Assembly (NCBI RefSeq): GCF_030272615.1
Contig: NC_081409.1
Location: forward strand, 245,707,502-245,771,501
DNA: 64,000 nucleotides
DNA from: Cryptomeria japonica
Taxonomy: Eukaryota > Streptophyta > Pinopsida > Cupressales > Cupressaceae
Direction: 5' to 3'
The position numbers and the translations under genes are program-made. Positions 22,575 to 33,428 of the stretch are shown in pieces. Each line of letters starts with the position of its first letter. The first letter of the stretch is position 1. Under the pieces are notes generated by a model. It saw only the letters and a list, made by a program, of their open reading frames with translations, was not told where the DNA came from and searched no databases.

Positions 22575-23624
22575 TTGATTTGGAGGGAAACCTTAGATGG
22601 AAAATATTCAATGTCCTCAGTTGTGGCTATCCAAAATGAAGTTGTTGAAGAAATTCCTATTTGGGCTAAAGTCTGGAACAAGAATTTAGTTCCTAAGGTT
22701 AATATCTTTTTTTGGATATTCATCCTAGACAAGTTTTTAACTCTAGACAACCTTCAAAAGAGAGGTTTTGTTTTTCCTAATAGGTGTTCTCTTTGTTGCA
22801 GCGAAGAAGAGACTGCTTGCCATATTCTCAATCAATGCACTTTTAGTCAGGAAATCTGGAAAATCATTTTGAGCAGGTGGAAGTTGAGCTGGGTTTTTCC
22901 GAATTCCCTAGGGGAATCTTGGCAGCAATGGCATTGCCCTAATTCTAATCCTAAGATTGTGGAGACTTGGAAACTTACTTTCTCGAATGTTATCTGGAAT
23001 ATATGGAAAGAGCGCAACAATAGGATTTTTAGGGATAAAAGTGCCATCCCTAAAGTGGTGGTGGATAAAATTTACAGGAGCATATTTGAATGCATCTATG
23101 GTACTGATAATGGACCAGCTACTAAAGATGACTTCAATGACAGGTGGAACCTCTCCACTACCATACCTAGTAAGGAGAAGGGAAGAGAAGGTCTAGTTTG
23201 GTGTTTTCCTCCTCGGGGATGGATTAAGGCTAACTTTGGTGGGGCCTCTAAGGGGAACCCAAGTAAAGCTGGTTATGGGGGCATTGTCAGGAATTTTGCT
23301 GGAAGTTGCCTAGCGGCGGTGGCTGGTCCTTTGGGGAGTCAAACTAATCATTTTGATGAGGCCTCAGCTGCGCTAAATACTCTTATTATAGCTAAGAAAC
23401 TTAATCATGATAAATTATGGCTTGAGGGAGATTCACTTAATATTATTAAGTGTTTGAAGGGGGAATCCGAGCCATCATGGTCAATTGAAAACATTATTTT
23501 GAAAGCTAGGGAAATCATCGCTAGTTTTAAAGAAATAATTATTCAACATGCCTTTAGAGAGAGAAATATGGTGGTGGACTGTCTAGCGAACCTAGGAGTT
23601 AATTCTGATTCTCAAATAATTTAG
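22575..23624 (+). pseudogene. LINE ORF2 C-terminus: zf-RVT domain and RNase H
   Basis: An uninterrupted frame of 349 residues. Residues about 20-110 hold a zf-RVT module (NRCSLCCSEEETACHILNQC). Residues about 215-345 hold an RVT_3-type RNase H (WIKANFGGASKGNPSKAGYG, FDEASAALNTL, WLEGDSLNII, and a final ERNMVVDCLANLG). The first catalytic Asp of RNase H appears to be Gly (NFGGAS for NFDGAS), which would abolish activity. The domain would remove RNA from cDNA hybrids during retrotransposition. The ORF ends 79 bases before the ATG of the extra ORF. Confidence 0.85.
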
Positions 23625-23703
23625 CATGGGGAAGATATTAATATGAACATAAAAGAGCTCCTTAGAAAGGATAGAATTACAAGGAGAGAAGGACCGCATA
23701 ATC

Positions 23704-25397
23704 ATGATAGGTTATATGAATAATTTATGCTTTGATGGAAAGGTAATGATTACCTGGCAAAGTGACAGAATCACAATCAAATTTAATACTACTTCGCACA
23801 CTTTGTGGGTCATCCTTTTCAAAATTTTGAGTAGCTACAAGAAGAAAGTGTTGAGTTTGCAGAAGAATAGAGCTGAAAATCTGAATTCGAATATGGGAGG
23901 AGATTTAAGGAGGGAAGAACCAGACAACACGTCAAGATGGAAGGTGATGTTGAAAGTGTGGGTGAAGCTGGAAAAAGGGTCCCTCACAAGCTTTATGGAG
24001 AAGTTGGTTGATTATGACAAAGGTAGGGTTAACCTTGTTGTTTCCAAAATTTCTGAAAATTGGTGTAATGGGTCCTTTAAAATCTATGGGGTAAAGTTCA
24101 AATTGGACACGGGACTCATTGAGACTATGACTGGTATGCCCCACTCAGGGCTCAATTTTTTTAAAGACCTTAAAGTTTCCAATAATGCGGTTAATCTTTT
24201 TCCATGTAAGGAAAAAGAGAGGGCTAAAATTGGCAAAGCCACAGGGGGTTACTATGAAGCCTCCAACATCAAGAAAATCTAGGGCTGGGTTTTGAATGCC
24301 ATAATGGAATATATAACTATTGAGGGTCGTTTTTCCAAGGCCCACACTTATGACTTTGTTCTATTAAACCATTTTAGACATGACAAAAGGGTATCTCTGC
24401 CCTACTATCTCTTCAGATCCCTTTCAAGGTCTCTCAATAAACACAGTAAAAATCCCTCGAATCCGGTTCTCCATTGCGGGCTTTTGCTGCTCATTTATGA
24501 GCACTGTAAAACCCTTGCCATGCTGAAAAATAAGAGGTTATCTACTTCTCCAAGGATAGGCAAGAGAAAGCTAGAGGGAGGAGAATCCAGCAAGGAGAAG
24601 GCGTCCTCTAGCAAAAAAAGTAAGAGTGCCTTTGGGACAGAAGCCCATGAAGAAAAGAAAGATACATAGGAAACTAAGAAAGATACATAGGAATCTGGAA
24701 AAGATGGCCGTGAAATGGATACAGACGACTCTGAGGGGGAAGACAGTTGGAAATATGAGGATGAAGAAGGTGAGAATGAGTCCGACAATGACAACCCAAT
24801 CCATAGTGCTAGCCCTGGCAATGACAACAGTCAACCTATGGTGGATGTGGAAGACAAGGGTAATGAGGAAAAAGATGTGAATTTTGAGAGGGAGAAGAAC
24901 AAGGAACCTGAGAAGGATACGACTAAGGACAGTTTAAGTGAGGATAAGGAAAGTGCTAGTAAAGGGTTATTCTTGGATAACCTTAAAAAACTCACTGAGG
25001 CCAGATTGGATTATGACAGATGGACATATGAACTTTTGAAGAACCTGAAAAAAAATGGGAAACAGATGGATGAGAAAAGGAAGGATTATGACAGGGATCA
25101 GATAAAATGGAAGTAGGATATGGAGGAGAAGGTAAAATCGCTGGAAGAAGGGAAGGTGACGATGAAAACTTTGTTGGGCATTATCCTGAATATCTTGTCT
25201 GCACTGTCACTAAAAACCTTGAGGATACTGCTAAGGTCCTCGATAATTCCAGCTCTCCTAAACCGGTGGTGGACTTTGACATGGATGAAGATACTATCGA
25301 GATTGGTAGTGGTGAAACTACTCTAGGTGGAGCTGCAAAGAGGACCAGGGCAAGTGTCAAGAAAGTTGCGGCTTCTTCTGCTAAGGGAAAATATTAA
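23704..25397 (+). pseudogene. Third ORF of the LINE: unclassified N-terminal domain plus charged coiled-coil tail
   Basis: An ATG at 23,704 opens a frame of about 560 codons, broken only by TAG codons (24,280, 24,667, about 24,688, 25,114) and a frameshift near 25,150-25,190. Residues about 70-280 form a compact domain (RWKVMLKVWVKLEKGSLTSF, FKIYGVKFKLDTGLIETM, RVSLPYYLFRSLSRSLNKH, VLHCGLLLLIYEHCK). This loosely recalls plant 'putative transposon protein' domains, from memory only. Then come a Lys/Ser basic patch (RKLEGGESSKEKASSSKKSK), a Glu/Asp-rich linker, and a probable coiled coil (EARLDYDRWTYELLKNLKKN). The 17-bp target duplications enclose it, so it travelled with the LINE. Alternatives: a resident accessory ORF, or host sequence acquired by 3' transduction. 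Confidence 0.65.
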
Positions 25398-25571
25398 TTA
25401 GTTTCTTCTCTCGGGTCTGGCTGGTTTTTTGGGGCTTTAGCCAGTTTTCTCTAGTTTTTTGTTGGCTTTTCGTTGGTTTGTTCCTTTTGGTTTCTTAATG
25501 CTATTATCTTTTAAGATCCTACTGTAAAGGGTTCTGGGGCCCCTTCAAAACTTGTTTTTACCTTAATCAAA

Positions 25572-25718
25572 AACAAGATCAGCCTTAGGATCAATGAGAG
25601 CAACAATAGTTCCATCAATGTAATGAGTTAGTCCTTTTTCCATAAGTTTACTCCATGCATCAATTTTCCAAGTAGCATAATTATGAGGAGTTAAGATAGG
25701 AAACTTAGGAGAACCCAT
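25572..25718 (-). pseudogene. GAG N-terminus of the TR-GAG-like element
   Basis: MGSPKFPILTPHNYATWK starts at 25,718 and runs to IDPKADLV, where the LINE interrupts it. The sequence resumes at 21,581. The FxxLTxxNYxTWK pattern is the standard start of plant Copia GAG. The frame is open upstream to 25,781, but the Met at 25,718 is the usual start. The protein would assemble the virus-like particle. Confidence 0.85.
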
Positions 25719-27496
25719 AGAAGCAAAAAGGAAGGAACACAAGAGCACAAAAGCACAACAGACACCCCTCCCCCCCCCCAAAAAAATGATGATTTTGGCA
25801 CTTTATATGTAGTGCGTGTACAATAGGCCACTTGCAAACAATGGCAAGGTGGACTTCTGATTTTGTTTTACAACTGCCCCAATAGGTTGAAAACTACAAT
25901 GCAAAATACCAACAAGATATATCTATGCAATACAAGTGCCAAATTGGCCAAAAAAGACCATATGCTGAAAGTACAGTTTCTACCCAAAATTGCTACAAAC
26001 TGATAGCACATTATGAGAGTAGAAAAAAAAATTATGCACTTTAAAAAAAATGACACCTGAAAAGGAGTTTGTATGAGCCCAACCGGAGTCCTAGAAGCTG
26101 CAGAAACGGTGATTGGGTAGGTACAATCACCAAAAACTGAGATTTTTATAACATCTGTTGATTAAAATCAGAAAATAATTCCACCACGAGAAAGTACATG
26201 AAAAATTAGCCCATTTAAAAAAAAATTGCACCAAAAGTGGAGCAAAAATGAGTAAGATATGGCCTTCCAAAGTTGGACTGCAAAATCGAAAAGCTCAATA
26301 GAGGGGGCCTGCCAATTTTTCAAAAAAATGATGACGTCAAACAAACACGAGGTTAAATTTGACGGTCGTACGACCGTCATGAAAACTTCACCTCCCTATT
26401 GACTAGGCATCCATACAATATGGACTACTGACGTGGCACAATCAGAAAATGACACACGATGTACGAAAGATGACATGTTTGTACGGTCATGTTAAGCTGG
26501 CACCAATGTGTGTTGGTGATTTGGCAGCCAAATAGGCTACTGACTGGTGGACTTGTGGCACTACAGAGCTGCATGGCAGGGGTTGCTAATGACGTGGCGG
26601 TGCCCACGTGGACGTTGAGGTGGAGAAAGGGTTCCCGAGGTTCGCCTGAAGGAAGGCGGCAGGCGGCTGGGCCGGTGTTGGTAGGCAGGCACGAAGCCGG
26701 CAGGGAGCTGGGAGTCGGGAGTAATACCAGCCGGAGGGGCCCATAGTGCGGCAATGGCGGAGGTGCAGGGTGTCGACGATCAGGAAGACTATCGGTGCCG
26801 ACAGGAAGCCGCTAGTTGTCGGAGTCGGGGTAGCTGGCGGGCGATGATCATTGGCAACAACAAGGTCACGGTAAGACGACATCGACAGGTGCTGGCAAGA
26901 GCCAACGGTGGTGGTGTAGACGGGCGACGTTGGAGAACGGCAGGGGAGCTACTATGAACGACGACATAGGGAGGTTCAGTGTGGAATGGAGAACAACAGG
27001 TACGGTGTCTGCACTTTTTGCGGCATGGTCAGTGTGGGGGTGGGGTCAACGTACCCCCCCGGAGAAGGACAGATGGATCACCCTATCTATTTCACTAGTA
27101 GAAAGTTGTCTGCACCATAGAATTTATAGGGGCCTATAGAATGGTTTCATGTCGCATGGCTTCATAATAATTTTGTAAAGCTTCTGCATATTCCCCTTCG
27201 GATTGAGCTGACATTCGTTATGATCATTCATTTTATTTTGCAGAAAATAAAATTAAAAAGTTGAATTTTTTTTTTGAAATCCATACCGTAAAATTGGGCA
27301 AAGTTTTTCTCCAAGCCCCAAATTTGATTTTCACCAAAATAGGTCAAATTTATACTCAAAATTCATGGAAACAGCCACTTGGACACAATGGCGAGGTCGG
27401 ATATGGTTTAGGATGCCTCCAAAAGATGTTTCTCCTCAGATCTGCCTCTTGACGTCACAATAATGTCTCTCAAGGACTAATCAATGATGCTCTAAT
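25719..27496 (-). other. Long 5' leader of the TR-GAG-like element, with a GC-rich core
   Basis: About 1.8 kb separates the primer site from gag. The segment 26,480-27,060 is markedly GC-rich (GGCGGCAGGCGGCTGGGCCG and similar) in an otherwise AT-rich window. Open frames there overlap on both strands, as expected of GC-rich DNA, and none resembles a known protein. It may be structured leader RNA (packaging signal) or captured foreign sequence. A GAGGTC motif near 27,385 is shared with the leader at 13,200-13,680. Confidence 0.6.
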
Positions 27497-27509
27497 GGCT
27501 CTGATACCA
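27497..27509 (-). other. Primer-binding site for initiator tRNA-Met
   Basis: On the - strand this is TGGTATCAGAGCC, the canonical complement of the 3' end of plant initiator tRNA-Met, two bases inside the 5' LTR. It primes minus-strand cDNA synthesis and fixes the orientation of the element. Confidence 0.95.
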
Positions 27510-27511
27510 TA

Positions 27512-27988
27512 TGAGATTTTGCCAAGATCAAGAGCTCAATGAAAAGTACAAAAGAAAGACAAAATATAGAACAAGAATAAATTGTATTCTCATCAATAGA
27601 TAAATGATCAATGGATCAATAGTTGTTCATACAATGAAATGAACCTGCTTATATAGGCAAGACAATATGGATATGCGAGCACACAAACATGACATGTGGC
27701 TCGATAAAAAAACTAGGGTAGGTAGGAAATAGGTGTGGTAGGTAAGAGAAACAATAAAATATTCCACATGAGGTGGATCACCCACCGAAGGTGGAATTAT
27801 CACTCCATAATAAGTGGATATGATAGAGTAGTAACAAGATCACACCATAAAAAGTGGAAATTCTCCTACACACACTATCTCAATGTGGCACAAACACCCA
27901 AGTGTCTCATACCAAATTACTATGAAATGCATTTCCTAAGTAAACTTAAGTAAGGTGTAATAATATCCATGATGAATAATTATTTACA

Positions 27989-27991
<3 letters not shown>
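27512..27991 (-). repeat. 5' LTR of the TR-GAG-like element
   Basis: This 480-bp LTR runs TG...CA on either strand (TGAGATTTTGCC to ATTTACACCA). It carries the unoccupied GAAAC target that is interrupted in its partner LTR. A TATATAA box on the - strand lies at 27,649-27,655. Confidence 0.92.

Positions 27992-28028
<37 letters not shown>
27992..28028. repeat. (AT)n microsatellite, right part of the Copia insertion site
   Basis: An uninterrupted AT dinucleotide run adjoins the end of the LTR. With 17,261-17,311 it forms the composite microsatellite into which the element inserted. Confidence 0.95.
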
Positions 28029-28030
<2 letters not shown>

Positions 28031-28860
28031 AGTGATAGAGAATCGCAATGGCACATCTCGCTCGCAATGAGTGATGTGACATCATCCCTATCACGAAAAC
28101 AATAGAAAACACTTACAAACAATCAAGCAATATCATAATAAATCTCACATCATGAAATAGGGTTAGCTCATCACAAAATATCCTCAAATCATCATAAAAG
28201 AATATAAACAACACATAGAAAGAGATACATATAAGTCATCAAATGAGCACCTATCATCATAATAACCATATAACAATCCATAATGTCATCATCCACATGA
28301 AATAATAGTGTCAAATGCACAATAATATGCCCAATATCCAGGATAAAGCATCTAAATCACATGTAAATCCACAATAGCCTAATCCAAGCATCACAAGATG
28401 GTCTATGCTATGACAAAATAGTTTATCGAAGCACAAAAGGAAAAGATAAATCGGGAAGGGACACTACATCGAGTCTCCAATTGAAGATAACATTGCTTAG
28501 GAGTGAAGCGTGCCTTTATCATATCACCACATTCTTAAAATGAATGTTCTAATCTAGACACATTATCCATCATGAATCAACACTAATAAAACACAACTAA
28601 ATGTTTAAAAACACATTGTATTTTTCAATGCATTTTTCAAAAATATTTTTATATTAAAAAAAATCCTAACTTTATCTTGAAAAATGCAACAATATCTAAA
28701 TGCAGTGCTGACTATATGTTAATGAACATTAATTTAGGCACCTATACATGTGAAATGGATCTCTTAGACATGCTTACCTTACATAGAATGCCCAAAATTA
28801 TAGCCCTTATTTCCTTTTTAAAATCTAATTTAAGAAAAGTTTCCTCTAACTCATTTGTTC
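28029..28860. other. Repeat-like sequence without recognised genes
   Basis: GCAAGTGATAGAGAATCGCA and the following A/C-rich sequence appear to continue the LTR-like DNA left of 17,261. No frame longer than about 85 codons and no RNA gene were recognised. Confidence 0.4.
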
Positions 28861-28864
28861 CATG

Positions 28865-31800
28865 TCCAATGAACAAAGATCCTCAAACTTATATTCGACA
28901 TATTCAGGCTAGTAACATTTCAATTCCCATTTTATGAGTTAAGAGAGACAAGAAACAAAGTACAGTCACTCACATGGAATACGTGCATTATTGAATATGA
29001 TAGCTCTGTAGACTCCTGATCAACCTGTTACTATCGTACTGAATTGTCTACATTTTCCTTCATTTTCTACTTATAAGCAGTGCCCCATGTTTGTCTCACA
29101 TGAATGGATAGACAAGTAGAAATATCACATGGAATCCTGAATTGTAGCAGCAGCAATAAGAATATGAACATCATGGATAAGAACTACAGCATTTTCACCA
29201 CTTTATTCACAGCATTCCAAAATTATAATAAAATTATTAGAACACTTTTTTCCATCTTTTTCATGGAAACAAGTTGGATTGTATAGACATGTTCTTATAT
29301 ATAGACATGTTCTTATATAGACAGATGAAAATCGTCTTTATGTTAAGCAGTCATGTGCAGGGATTCTGTCTGTCTGTCAAAGCAATTCAGATATTGAATT
29401 TGACATAAACGTGTCTTTGAAAGTTTATATCTGAGTTTTTATCGGATACCATCATCCTCACCAGTTGTACTGAAGCAATAAAATTACAACTCTTTATCAT
29501 AAATACTTATTAAATGATGATATAAATAAATGTTAATTGATACGAATTAGCCATACTCTATATTATATAACATCAAAATTGTTATTTATTTAAAATCATT
29601 TATCTTCTTCCTTGTAATAAATCACTAAATGATCTGAAAGATATTTTGTATCATTAGAATACCTACATGCTCTGCATTTTTGGGTCAAAGTTTCTCACAG
29701 GTTGTCAATATATGGCACATTGTAGACATAATCTATTTGAATAATGAAATTAAATTACCTTGTTCTAGTTTATCTAACATGTTTCCGGTATTGAAGTCAT
29801 TCTTCTGTTTTTAATCTTCCCCAAAAATCCTTTGGAAGCGATCATTTATGAGTTAAGTAGATGATTGACAAAGTGGGCATAAAAGTACACTAGTATGGGC
29901 TGTATGGATTGATAAGAGCATTGAATGGTCTAAGGATAATCATGTATGACTTTGAAACTACTAATGAATGTGGGCATACAAGTATACAGCCAAGTACCTA
30001 GTTTGAAATGCTTGGCACATCTTATATGTGGCACTGGTACGGTTGTCTAACTTGCTCAAATTATTGTATTGTTTGGATTGAAGTTTTGAATGATTAGAGA
30101 CTAAGTTTAAATGGCTATTTGACTAATTACATTTTCACATGATAAGGATGATTTATAATAGTGATAATCTATACTTTAATTTGATCAAGAGTTTAATTCT
30201 TTATCATCTGAAGGGAGAATTTAAATGGGTAGGGAAGAGCATCAGTTACAGTCAATGTTCCAATAACCTTTCACTCTTCTTTTATTGAAAGAAAAAACAA
30301 GAATTACAATGGCTTTAAAACGGCAGTACACGTCGCTATCACACTGTACGAAAGGTCTGTTTTGGAGCCAGAATAGCCGCCGCCGAAGACACATCGCTTG
30401 CTCGTACGATTCATCTGAAGTACAAAGCTTAATAGGCCAGCTATGTACAAAGCTTAATAATTAAAAGTCTATTAATAACTAAACTAAAAAAATAAATAAC
30501 TAAAAATCTATTAATAAATTTCACATGTACTTATAATTGTCTATTTTTTAACATTTTTAGATAATAATTGATCCATTTGTGCAGTCACATGTGAAACAAC
30601 AATTAAATTAAGTATTCAATCAATCCAAAAATTTATTGAAACAACATCAACATTTGTTTCATTTGTTGTTATTTAAATTCAACAATAGAAAAATTACATT
30701 TAAGAAAACAAACATCAGCAACATTTACAAATTATATAAGAATTTAGTAAACACTACACCATTTCAAAACTATGGCTGAATTTGGTAACGTTTCGCTGAC
30801 TCAAAGAAATATATTTTTATTCCAGAATTTGGGTTGTTGCATTGCACCGAATATACCCTGTAATGAATGTATTGTAGAGCATTAGTGATGAATGATAATG
30901 TCCTTTGTGGAGCAGGTTTGGCTTAATTGTTATACTAACTACCTACTACAGGTACTGCAAACATGTTCATGCAAATAAAGTAATCTGCATTTTCATTTTC
31001 ATGAAAGATCTTTTTCCTGACAGGCTGGATGAATGAGTTTGAATGACAGTCTGCAAATAAAAAGAGTTCTCATATATAAAATTATTATATTAATGGTCTG
31101 AAGGGGCATAGTATTAAATGATTCTACACAACAAATCTGAGCAGAGACATAGGTCATTGTATAGACTTATGGTCTATTGGGTGCTTTTTAAACTGGAACA
31201 TATGTTATACTTCCCTTACAATTCAGAAGATACCCTTAAGAATTTCTAAGCATAAAGCTTTAAAGACTTCCAAGGGAAGCTTTCAATGATTGAGGCTGCC
31301 ATTTATTTATGAAGCTTACATGAGAAGGTAGCTTTACATTTTTAGTTTTGTATTGTCTTAAATTTTTGCAGTTTTGTTACTCTTTTTTAACATCAAAGTT
31401 GTTTCATTTATAAATCTTTTTTTTGTCTATTTACAATTTAGTATATTAGGGGAAGAACATGAGTTACTTGCATGTTTCAATTACTATTTGTTCTTTGTTC
31501 ATTCAATCTTTTAATTATTAACTTTAAAGAAACTAAAAAAATAACAAGTAATTGTTCATTAATAAATTTCATATATTAATAATAGCCTTTCTACTTGTAT
31601 TCTAGTAGTTAGAAATTTGTAGATTTTAATTGAAGGAGTTGTGCAACTTTATTGGTACCCATACACGACTATTGTGACATTTGTGCATACGTATTGGCAA
31701 TTTTTTAGGTCGTTGTAGGGGAAGCGTACCAGAAGTCATTATTGCTAACTTTGCGTACCCACATATCCTAAATGGTACATTGGATTTCGACAATTTTTTT

Positions 31801-33241
31801 GCATTTGTCTTTGTATACAACTTAATTGCTTATTGATATTGTTATGGCTTCTGGATAGTAACGATGCACACTATGGGATCTATTGTGTGCACAAGGGTCA
31901 AAAGTACACATTTCAAAATGTCGCACGATACCTACTTAAAGATGCCCCAATAACCATGCACTTAAATTGCTAGTCCTTATGTACAAATGCCCCAATAGTC
32001 TTGCACAAATGGGCCAATTATGGACCAAAAAAGCTAAAAAGTGAGAGGCTATTGGTACAAGTGAAATTTATTAATAGGCTTTTAGTTATCATTTTTTTGG
32101 CTCCTTTAAAGTTAGTAATTAGGGAGTTGGGTGCACAAGGACTGAATGATTATTGGAACTATAACATGGCTACTAGTTCTCTTCTCCTAGTGCATGGGTT
32201 TTGGGGCATCTTTCAGTAGGTATCGGGCGACAATTTGAAATGGCCATTTTTTTACCTATGCACGAGATCCCACAACGTGTGTTGTTACTACCTAGAAGCC
32301 AAAACAATAGCTATAAGTAGTTAACTCGAGCCAAAACAATAGCTATAAGCAATTAATTTTCATATGGAGACAACAACAACAACAAAATTCATTGAAATCT
32401 GATGTAATATTTAGGATTTGTGGATGCACGAAGCTAGCTATAATGGCTACTAGTACACTTCCCCTATTGGTATTTGAAATTAATAATTTATTGTATGTAA
32501 TGATAAAAGTTGTATATCTTGTGTATGATAAGTTATCTTTATATAGAAATTAACAAATAATTTTAGCTTAATTTTGTTGCTACTTTGCAGCTTTCATTTC
32601 TTTTTTGATTAATCTCTCTTTTTTCAATTAAAAAAAATGAAGTTAATTTAATTATACTTGCACACATTTTTAAAGGATGGGAGGATGTTTATAATTTAAT
32701 ATTTTATTATAGATTGTTAGATGATAAAAGATTGTAAGACCTTTGCTTGTGTTTTTTTCTTGGTGCATTACCAAGATTTCCCCATAAATTTGGGTGTTCT
32801 TTATGTATTACTTTTCATTACTTATTTTTGTGTATTGTAAAAATTCTATACAATTGGATAATGTTTTTCTTGATTCTATTTCATGACAAAGAGCACATGC
32901 CTTAGTCTCAATATCATAATGAAAGCATTAACCAAAACTTCAAAGGAAGTGACAAAAATATATGGTAATGAATAAAGCCATATATGCACGTGACCACTCA
33001 AACTTGATGGGAACACCTTGCCAAGTAATGGGTCCTCATGAAAATAAGGGAGGCACCTAAATTGTGAGTGTCATAAATATCATAACAAATCATCTTTACA
33101 GCCATAGTTTGTGAAATAAGTTTTGGCAAATGGACTTAGTGTATGATAATTTAGAATGTCATGTACCAAAGGAATGTATAGTATCAGTTTGATGAGATCA
33201 TTCTTTTTAAGACTTTATTTATAATCATTAACATACATTTT
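28865..33241. repeat. Direct segmental repeat, copy A
   Basis: From CCAATGAACAAAGATCCTC onward, the sequence matches 58,779-64,000 in order and orientation over several kilobases. Examples are ATTATTGAATATGATAGCTC, TTTGGAAGCGATCATTTATG, TATTGTATTGTTTGGATT, GGTAACGTTTCG, CATTGCACCGAATAT and GTGGAGCAGGTTTGGCTTAA. By eye matched blocks are about 80-90% identical. It is interrupted at 33,242 by the full-length LINE and resumes at 39,412. No gene was recognised inside; some blocks could be exons. Confidence 0.85.
31716..32466. mobile_element. 751-bp foldback/MITE-like element with long terminal inverted repeats
   Basis: The ends are TAGGGGAAG...CTTCCCCTA. The left arm from 31,716 (AAGCGTACCAGAAGTCATTATTGC and beyond) is an imperfect reverse complement of the right arm ending at 32,466, for at least 90 bp at the tips. 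Deeper complementarity follows (31,847-31,885 with 32,265-32,305). It is flanked by TTG on both sides (31,713-31,715; 32,467-32,469), possibly a 3-bp target duplication as in PIF/Harbinger MITEs. No transposase is encoded. Shortened relatives occur at about 59,580-59,935 and 62,730-63,265. Confidence 0.7.
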
Positions 33242-33428
33242 TTTTTTATATTAAAGATAGAGGGAACAGTTACAGAAAGACAGAGGCTGGGCCTCACCAA
33301 AAAACAGCAGTCACCACCAAGGGCTTGCCCCAAGTTCAGTTACATGAGGAAGAACATAAAGACAAAATTTAAACAGTATCGGAGAGTTATCAAAATGAAA
33401 GTCCAGCAGAGAAATTTAAAGAAAAGAA

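Larger units (their letters stand above)
21582..25571 (+). mobile_element. 5'-truncated LINE with RT C-terminus, RNase H and an extra downstream ORF
   Basis: A 3,990-bp insertion between exact 17-bp target duplications lies sense-strand + inside the - strand gag. It starts at the reverse-transcriptase QFVDD box, so it is 5'-truncated, as is common after target-primed reverse transcription. It contains the ORF2 C-terminus with RNase H (to 23,624), a third ORF (23,704-25,397) and a T-rich 3' UTR. It ends CTTAATCAAAA with only a short A-rich tail. Confidence 0.9.
17312..27991 (-). mobile_element. Non-autonomous Copia-type LTR retrotransposon with GAG-protease only (TR-GAG-like)
   Basis: The two LTRs are 17,312-19,280 (3' LTR, enlarged by a nested solo LTR) and 27,512-27,991 (5' LTR); without the nest they are about 480 bp and closely similar. 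A perfect initiator tRNA-Met primer site adjoins the 5' LTR. A polypurine tract adjoins the 3' LTR. Between them, with a nested LINE removed, are about 4.2 kb encoding gag, a CCHC knuckle, a DSGASHHM protease and an acidic C-terminal extension. No integrase, reverse transcriptase or RNase H is present, so it would need proteins from an autonomous relative. The flanks are TATAT/ATATA in a microsatellite, so the target duplication cannot be placed exactly. Confidence 0.85.

Noticed and set aside
26425-27139. Overlapping open frames on both strands in the GC-rich leader
   Set aside because: GC-rich sequence has few stop codons in any frame; no domain or consistent start was recognised.
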